From Vibrio sp. B1FLJ16 (GTDB taxonomy: Bacteria > Pseudomonadota > Gammaproteobacteria > Enterobacterales > Vibrionaceae): a stretch of DNA of 64,000 bases. The translations under genes and the position numbers were made by a program. Below the pieces are notes generated by a model. The model saw only the letters and a list, made by a program, of their open reading frames with translations, did no database searches and had not been told where the DNA came from. The number at the start of each line of letters is the position of its first letter. Within the stretch, counting starts at the first letter, position 1. Positions 57,963 to 64,000 of the stretch are shown piece by piece. Location: NCBI RefSeq assembly GCF_905175385.1, contig NZ_HG992749.1, forward strand, positions 248,001-312,000. The letters run 5' to 3'.

Positions 57963-59677
57963 ATGATAAAAAAAGCTCTCCCGATCATTGTTGTTGGCTT
58001 ATTTTCTTTTCCCTATAACGCCTCTGCCAAAGTCTCTATGAAGCTACAAGGCATTGACGGTGCGCTGGAAGATAATGTCAAAGCTTACCTGTCCTCAATT
58101 CCTGATGATGACATTTCGACTTCATTGCGTTTTCAGGCGCGATTGGACGAAAGTATCACTGAAGCGCTCAATGCGCTTGGGTATTATCATGCCGAAATTT
58201 CATACACTGTTACTGAAAATAACGATGAGCTGATCATTAATATCGAAAAAGGCTCACCGGTTAAAGTCAAGGTGATGGATGTCGTGATCACTGGTGAAGC
58301 TAAAGAGGATGAAGAGTTCTCGAATTTGATCGCCGCATCGCCTTTAAAAGTTGGCCGGACCCTCAACCAGGGGGAGTACGACAGCCTTAAATCAGGGATA
58401 CGCAACCTAGCATTACAGCGTGGTTATTTCAAAGGGGATTATCAGCTCAATCGCCTGGAGGTTATTCCGGCACTTAATGAAGCGAATATTCGTTTGCATT
58501 ATGACAGTGGTATTCGTTATCACTTTGGCTCGCTTACTATTACCGGCAGTCAGATCTGGGAAGAGCGTGTCGCTTCAATGAGTCCCTTTAAGACGGGCGA
58601 ACCTTACTTAGTGTCGAGTGTGGGTGAATATAACCAAAACCTTTCTAACACGGATTGGTTCTCATCCGTTTTTGTTGAGCCTGATTTGAGCCAACTTGAG
58701 GTTGGGCGGGAATTACCAGTGAAGGTCTCTTTGGCTCCGGCAGCGAAAACCAGATCGAAACCGGTATCGGTTATTCTACTGACACTGGTGTGCGCGGTAC
58801 CCTGAAATGGAAAAAACCGTGGATCAGTGCCCGGGGGCACAGCCTCGATACCGCATTCTCTCTTTCTCAGCCAGAGCAAACCATCACCGCGGGTTATAAA
58901 ATCCCGCTGGATGATGTTCTGCACGAGTACTACCAGCTTCAGTTTGGTTTGAAGAATCTGGATAACCGCGATACACAGAGCTTAGAGTCTAATCTGGCCG
59001 TAGAGCGCCATTGGTTAGAGGATAATGGCTGGCATAAGACGGTGTATGTGCGTCATCTTTACGAAAACTTCTCTCAGGGTCTACAGGAAGATGGCCTGCA
59101 ATTCTTACTACCGGGAGCTACCTTCTCACGTACCCGTATTCGCGGCGGCGCTATGCCTATGTGGGGCGATAAGCAAACCGTTACGGTGGAGTACGGCGAT
59201 CCGGCTGTGCTATCTGCAACCAGAGTGCTGCGTGTGTTAGGAAGAACGTCCTGGATTCGCAGTGTCGGCGAGAATCATAGGGGGTTGTTCCGCCTTGAAG
59301 GGGGCGCCAATATCTCGGAAGAGTTTGAAAAGCTCTCTCCGTCTCTGCGTTTCTTTGCTGGTGGTGATAACAACATTCGCGGTTATGGTTACGAATCTAT
59401 TTCTCCCGTTGATGAAAGTGGCGCGTTAACGGGGGCGAAATACATCCTGAGCAGCACACTTGAGTACCAGTATCGCATTACCGGAAACTGGTGGGGCGCA
59501 GCCTTTTACGACATGGGTGATGCGTTTAATGATACCCCTGAATTGAAAGCGGGTACCGGGGTTGGTATTCGCTGGGCTTCTCCTGTCGGTCCGGTCAGCT
59601 TCGACTTTGCATGGGGATTGGATGAGCCTGATAAGAACGAGTTCCGCATCCACTTCTCTTTGGGGCCTGAATTATGA
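57963..59677 (+). pseudogene. tamA: TamA, outer-membrane translocation subunit; frameshifted as read
   Basis: The locus reads in two overlapping frames (57963-58805 and 58790-59677). Adding one base near the A4 run at 58746-58749 (either a fifth A or a second G before it) joins them into 571 residues, the usual TamA length, continuing ENQIETGIGYSTDTGVRGTL. A signal peptide (residues 1-22), three POTRA domains (about 24-265) and a C-terminal 16-strand barrel are present; GLDEPDKNEFRIHFSLGPEL ends the chain. TamA works with TamB in outer-membrane assembly and lipid transport. Everything else is intact, so a sequence error is likely. Confidence 0.88.
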
Positions 59678-62600
59678 TGAAAATGATGTTTAAGTGGACC
59701 AAATGGCTGTTGTTGGGCTTAGCTGGTCTTCTGCTGTTGCTCGTCATTTTAGTGTCGACCGTGATGTTTACTCATCCTGGTTTGAAGCTGGCGGTATGGG
59801 GCGCAGAAAAAGCGCTGCCACAATTACGAGTTGGGACAATTCAGGGGGCACTGTTCCCTGGCTTCTCAATGCACGACGTCAGTTTTGTTGACGAAGCCCT
59901 GAACATTGATGCAAGGGTTGAACGTTTGGCTCTGGCGATCAGCTTCCGATGTTTCTTTGAGCCTAAAGTCTGTGTAGATGAACTGGCTCTGCAAGGCGTT
60001 AATTTCCAGATGCCGGAACTCCCACCTGCAAGTGAAGAGCTGGAAGAGGAGACAGCACCACTGCGTTCTGTCAGCACGCCGGTACCAATTTTTATCGATA
60101 ACGTCAGTTTCAACGACATTCACCTCAACATATTAGATAACCAAATTGATTGGCAGCAGTTTTCGACAGCGTTATCGATGCAGGATGATCAGCTGGTGAT
60201 TAAACCGACTGTGTTAGAAGAAATCAATGTTGCTTTAGCCGAGAGTGAGGCGGAATCAGAGCCAGCCAAAACTGAGATAGTAAAACCTGAGGAGACTGCT
60301 GCTCAGGATATTGTTTTGCCTGAAGTCTGGATTCCTCTCACGATGGATGTTGAGCGCTTTGATATTAACAACTTCAGGTTAGCTGGTGAGACACCTGTCA
60401 TTGTGCATCATCTCGGTCTGGTTGCACGGGCAGGAGGTGAACTTGTTGATGTGAATACGCTTGAACTTGATATGCCTGAAGCCGAGGCTACATTGAGTAC
60501 ACAAGTAACCCTTTCTGCTGACTATCCGATCAAGGCGCAACTGGATGCGCTAGTCAAACAAGAGGATGTTAAAGGACAGAAGCTGTCGCTATCAGCTTCG
60601 GGTTCTGTCGGTGATTTATCGCTTGAAGCAACGCTTTCAGAACTGGCTAAAGGCGAGATCCGAGGTAAAGTTCAGCCACTTAAAGCTCAGCTGCCATTTG
60701 ATGTCACCATTCAGAATGCAGAAGCGCAGTGGCCGCTTCACGGAGAAAGTGATTATCAGGTTTCGGTTCCAGGTCTGGCTGCGAAAGGCTCTCTTGATGG
60801 TTATGACGTTACCCTTGAGACCAAAGCATCCGGTAAGGAGATTCCGGATGTCGATGTGACTCTAAACGGTAAAGGGACGCTTGAGCAAATCGATCTGGAC
60901 AGTCTGATTATCAAAACCCTGGGTGGTGAGCTGTCCGGTAAGGTGATGGCGAACTGGGCAGCACCAGTTAACTGGCAAGCCGATCTTAACCTGCAACATA
61001 TTCAGCCTGGTTTGCAGTGGCCTGAAGCAGAAGGGGACATCAGTGGTAGCTTGTCCACCTCTGGCTCATTAACCGACCAAGGTGGTTGGCAGGTCAGCCT
61101 TCCTACGCTGGATATTGACGGTGTATTACGCGGTTATCCGCTTAAAATGAAAGGTCAGCTGGAAGCTTCAGATAAGAGCGGTAAAGCTGAGGATATCAAG
61201 CTGACGACGCAAGGATTAGTTCTTGCACATGGGCCTAACCAGTTAAACGCCAAAGGTGAGATAGATAATCAAATTTTGGTAGATGTTGAGGTTAACTTCC
61301 CCGATTTTGCGAAAACAGTGCCTGAACTTAGCGGTAATATGAACGGTAATGTCGCCGTGCGTGGTAGCTTGAAAGAGCCGGACATAAAGTTAGATTTAGC
61401 GTTAAACAAGCTGAACTGGCAGAAGCTGGCCAAGGTAGAAACGGTCACCCTGAAAGGCGATATTTCAGCACTGCCTGCGCCGAAAGCCGATGTCAGTCTG
61501 GTCGCGAACAATATTGTCTACGACAGTATGAATATTGACAGTGTTGATCTCGAACTGTCAGGGGATGAGAAACGGCATCAGCTGACTCTGGATGCTGTCT
61601 CGGATATTGCTTCAGCCAGCCTGGAAATTCTGGGCTCACTAGAACAAAAGCCGCAAATGATCTGGGAAGGGGCTCTGACTCGTCTGTCACTTGAAACTCC
61701 TCAGGGTGACTGGGCTCTGCAAAAATCAACGGCTGTGAAGGTTAATGTCGATAAGCAGATTGCCGATGTTCAGGCGCATTGCTGGGTACAGGCGCAATCA
61801 AGTGTGTGTCTGTCTGAAGACATCAGTGTCGGTAAAAGTGGCGAGGCGAAGGTCGTAGTCAACAATTTTGATTTCAGCCAAATCAAAGATCTGTTACCGC
61901 CAGAGACTAAGCTGCAAGGTTCCGTGAGTGCACTGGCTGTTGCAAAGTGGGCTCCGGACATTAAGCCGCAAGTGACGCTGGATGTTGAAATGCCAAAAGG
62001 TCAGGCAGAGCAGACATTGGGACAGCCGATAACGGTCGGCTGGGAAAGTGTCAGCCTGAAAGCGGCTCTCGCCAAAGATAAGCTGGATGCACAGTGGCTT
62101 ATTGATGTGGCGGACAACGGTGATCTTTCCGGTAATGTATCGTTGGTTAATGTGTCTTCAGAATCCCCTGAGATTGCAGGTACTGTATCACTTTCAACGC
62201 TCCATCTGGACTTCCTTGCCCCATTGATTGGCGAGTACAGTTTGTTCAAGGCAAGCATGACAACTGATCTGGCTCTGTCCGGCGATGTCATGCATCCGCG
62301 GATAAACGGTCAGTTCCTGATTGACCAAATTAAACTGCAGGGTGAGGTTACACCAATTGATATCAACTCCGGTCAGGTGGCGATTAACTTTAAAGGTCAT
62401 CAGGCCGACTTAAATGCAGGCATCATCACCCCTGATGGAAAACTAGAAATCACGGGCGACGCGGACTGGCAGGACTTACAAAACTGGCACTCCAATGCGC
62501 GGGTGTTCGCCAAAGAACTCAAAGTTGATATACCACCAATGGTGAAAATCAAAGTTGAACCTGATATGACGATCGAGGTAACCCCAAAACTCGCTAAAGT

Positions 62601-63444
62601 GCAGGGAGACATTAACCTGCCATGGGCACGAATTGTCGTAGAAGAGTTACCACCAAGTGCAGTTGGTGTTTCGAGTGATCTGGTGATTCTCGATGAAAAC
62701 ATGCAGCCAATAGACGATACGGTGGCGGTACCATTTAACGTTGAAACTGATATCAACATTAAGATCGGTAACGATTTCCAACTGTCTGCGTTTGGTCTGG
62801 AGGGCGGATTGCGGGGTAATCTCAAAGTCAGTCAGCGCGATAAAGGGCCTTATATTGTTGGTGAAGTTAACATTGTTGACGGTTCCTACCGTTCCTTTGG
62901 TCAGGATCTGGTGATTGATGAAGGTAAGATCATCATGAGTGGCCCAGCGGACCAGCCGTATGTTTCTATTAAGGCGATTCGTAATCCTGACAACACTCAG
63001 GATGACGTGACGGCTGGGGTGCGAGTTACCGGCCCTGCATCTGACCCAAGTATGGCGATTTTCTCGGATCCCGCGATGCCTCAGGCGAATGCGCTTTCTT
63101 ATCTGTTACGTGGCCAGGATATTGATGCAGAATCCAGCGGGGACGCTATGACAACCGCTTTGATCGGTATCAGTCTGGCGAAAAGTGGCCGTGTGGTTGG
63201 TGAAATTGGTGAAGCCTTTGGTGTTCAGGACTTGCAGCTCGATACGGCTGGTTCGGGAGACGATTCTCAGGTGACGGTAAGTGGTTACATACTGCCTGGT
63301 CTGCAGGTCAAATATGGTGTGGGTATCTTCAACTCTCTGGGTGAGTTTACGGTTCGTTACCGCTTAATGCAGGATCTATATTTAGAAGCCGTTTCTGGTG
63401 TAGACAGCGCAGTTGACCTACTCTATCAATTTGAGTTCGATTAA
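59674..63444 (+). CDS. tamB: TamB, inner-membrane partner of TamA
   Basis: A 1256-residue AsmA-like protein spanning the periplasm. One N-terminal helix (about residues 10-32) anchors it in the inner membrane; a long repeat-rich beta-taco region follows, and the C-terminal DUF490 domain (about 900-1256, ending LLYQFEFD) contacts TamA. It is thought to move phospholipids to the outer membrane. The start overlaps the tamA stop by 4 bases. Length is typical. Confidence 0.96.
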   Translation: MMKMMFKWTKWLLLGLAGLLLLLVILVSTVMFTHPGLKLAVWGAEKALPQLRVGTIQGALFPGFSMHDVSFVDEALNIDARVERLALAISFRCFFEPKVCVDELALQGVNFQMPELPPASEELEEETAPLRSVSTPVPIFIDNVSFNDIHLNILDNQIDWQQFSTALSMQDDQLVIKPTVLEEINVALAESEAESEPAKTEIVKPEETAAQDIVLPEVWIPLTMDVERFDINNFRLAGETPVIVHHLGLVARAGGELVDVNTLELDMPEAEATLSTQVTLSADYPIKAQLDALVKQEDVKGQKLSLSASGSVGDLSLEATLSELAKGEIRGKVQPLKAQLPFDVTIQNAEAQWPLHGESDYQVSVPGLAAKGSLDGYDVTLETKASGKEIPDVDVTLNGKGTLEQIDLDSLIIKTLGGELSGKVMANWAAPVNWQADLNLQHIQPGLQWPEAEGDISGSLSTSGSLTDQGGWQVSLPTLDIDGVLRGYPLKMKGQLEASDKSGKAEDIKLTTQGLVLAHGPNQLNAKGEIDNQILVDVEVNFPDFAKTVPELSGNMNGNVAVRGSLKEPDIKLDLALNKLNWQKLAKVETVTLKGDISALPAPKADVSLVANNIVYDSMNIDSVDLELSGDEKRHQLTLDAVSDIASASLEILGSLEQKPQMIWEGALTRLSLETPQGDWALQKSTAVKVNVDKQIADVQAHCWVQAQSSVCLSEDISVGKSGEAKVVVNNFDFSQIKDLLPPETKLQGSVSALAVAKWAPDIKPQVTLDVEMPKGQAEQTLGQPITVGWESVSLKAALAKDKLDAQWLIDVADNGDLSGNVSLVNVSSESPEIAGTVSLSTLHLDFLAPLIGEYSLFKASMTTDLALSGDVMHPRINGQFLIDQIKLQGEVTPIDINSGQVAINFKGHQADLNAGIITPDGKLEITGDADWQDLQNWHSNARVFAKELKVDIPPMVKIKVEPDMTIEVTPKLAKVQGDINLPWARIVVEELPPSAVGVSSDLVILDENMQPIDDTVAVPFNVETDINIKIGNDFQLSAFGLEGGLRGNLKVSQRDKGPYIVGEVNIVDGSYRSFGQDLVIDEGKIIMSGPADQPYVSIKAIRNPDNTQDDVTAGVRVTGPASDPSMAIFSDPAMPQANALSYLLRGQDIDAESSGDAMTTALIGISLAKSGRVVGEIGEAFGVQDLQLDTAGSGDDSQVTVSGYILPGLQVKYGVGIFNSLGEFTVRYRLMQDLYLEAVSGVDSAVDLLYQFEFD

Positions 63445-63480
63445 AGCGCAAGAGCGTAATTCATAAGCTAAGGAGTGGTT

Positions 63481-63828
63481 ATGCAGCATCTAGTGTTTGT
63501 ATACGGGACTTTGCGTCAGGGCGAATACAATCATCACTATTTGAGCTCGGCGCAGTTCCTCGGCCTCCATGAAAGTGATGCTCAGTTCACGTTGTATGAT
63601 CTGGGGCCCTACCCGGGAGTCTCTGAAGGTCAGCAATCCGTGCAGGGTGAAGTGTACATGATTGATGACGATACGCTTGCCGCACTGGACATACTGGAAG
63701 ATGTACCCGTTGAGTACCGCCGAGAGAGCATCAGTACGCCCTTTGGAGAGGCCTGGATTTATATTTATCAGGATACGGAGCAACTGACAGAAGAGATAGG
63801 CTCCGGGGATTGGTGTCAAAGAGTATAA
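63481..63828 (+). CDS. ytfP: YtfP, gamma-glutamylcyclotransferase-fold protein
   Basis: A 115-residue protein with the BtrG/GGCT fold signature VYGTLRQGEYNHHYL and the acidic IDDDTLAALDILEDVP that holds the catalytic glutamate. Substrate unknown. ATG 63481 is preceded by AAGGAG; a GTG two codons earlier is less likely. It is 36 bases after tamB and co-transcribed. Confidence 0.9.
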   Translation: MQHLVFVYGTLRQGEYNHHYLSSAQFLGLHESDAQFTLYDLGPYPGVSEGQQSVQGEVYMIDDDTLAALDILEDVPVEYRRESISTPFGEAWIYIYQDTEQLTEEIGSGDWCQRV

Positions 63829-63933
63829 CTAACCTCTGCGAGCCCGGTCGTTTTCTCCGGCTACGACGTTAGTCGTATTTTGCTTACCGAACACCGAGTT
63901 AATCGAATCCGGAGTTCGGGTAAAAATTCGGGT

Positions 63934-63966
63934 AAAAAAAGAGCTGCATTGTTGCAGCTCTTTTTT
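63934..63966. terminator. Bidirectional terminator between ytfP and a convergent gene
   Basis: GAGCTGCA and TGCAGCTC form a perfect stem flanked by A7 on one side and T6 on the other. Confidence 0.9.
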
Positions 63967-63982
63967 GTGGAAGTCAGCTTGC

Positions 63983-64000
63983 TTATTTGTTTTGTGCACG
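63983..64000 (-). CDS. Last codons of a minus-strand gene, possibly ppa
   Basis: The minus strand reads RAQNK followed by TAA. This matches the C-terminus of inorganic pyrophosphatase (ERAKNK in E. coli), whose gene lies near ytfP in related genomes. Only five codons are visible, so the call rests mostly on position. Confidence 0.4.
   Translation of the reverse strand, partial: RAQNK

Overview
The window is a gammaproteobacterial chromosome segment, almost certainly Vibrio. Gene content and order point to this: the right end of a surface-polysaccharide (O/K-antigen) locus closed by the rjg-type metallo-beta-lactamase gene, a ZrgA-type zinc uptake operon, and the blocks cytR-ftsN-hslVU-menA-rraA-zapB, S10-spc-alpha, and ytfJ-ytfK-msrA-tamAB-ytfP. 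Species cannot be fixed from this alone. No rRNA, tRNA, prophage, insertion sequence or CRISPR array was found.

Layout. (1) 1-8036: AT-rich end of the polysaccharide locus, with a Wzy/EpsG-like polymerase, a family 2 glycosyltransferase, a sugar epimerase, an initiating sugar transferase, a WbpM-type dehydratase, UDP-glucose dehydrogenase and UDP-glucuronate 4-epimerase. The polymerase and the sugar transferase are each broken by one extra base in a homopolymer. (2) 8094-19948: housekeeping genes (rjg, tpiA, glpX, zapB, rraA, menA, hslU, hslV, ftsN) whose intergenic spaces are full of repeats: a 159-bp tandem array of REP-like hairpins, a 265-bp MITE-like element, CTAG-rich palindromic arrays next to stop codons, and two copies of a composite element carrying a CCGTAAT heptamer array. 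(3) 20143-24188: cytR, priA, rpmE. (4) 24243-38340: complete S10, spc and alpha ribosomal operons with leaders and terminators. (5) 38504-44724: fklB, ytfB/oapA-like, elaA, dbpA, a Crp/Fnr-type regulator, cpdB. (6) 44944-50839: sulfate assimilation (siroheme methyltransferase, cysD, cysN, SLC13 permease, cysC). (7) 50930-55894: TIGR03899 protein, an unannotated 34-codon membrane ORF, and a five-gene zinc uptake operon behind a clear Zur palindrome. (8) 56025-64000: ytfJ, ytfK, msrA, tamA (frameshifted as read), tamB, ytfP and probably the last codons of ppa.

How the parts work together: the polysaccharide genes make UDP-sugars (GlcA, GalA, a 4,6-dehydrated HexNAc) and assemble repeat units; the cys genes turn imported sulfate into PAPS and supply siroheme for sulfite reductase; the zinc operon is probably derepressed when zinc is scarce; TamA/TamB build and feed the outer membrane. 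Most of the window is ordinary core genome. The unusual content is the repeat families between 9.4 and 19.4 kb, three homopolymer frameshifts, and the small ORF at 52 kb.
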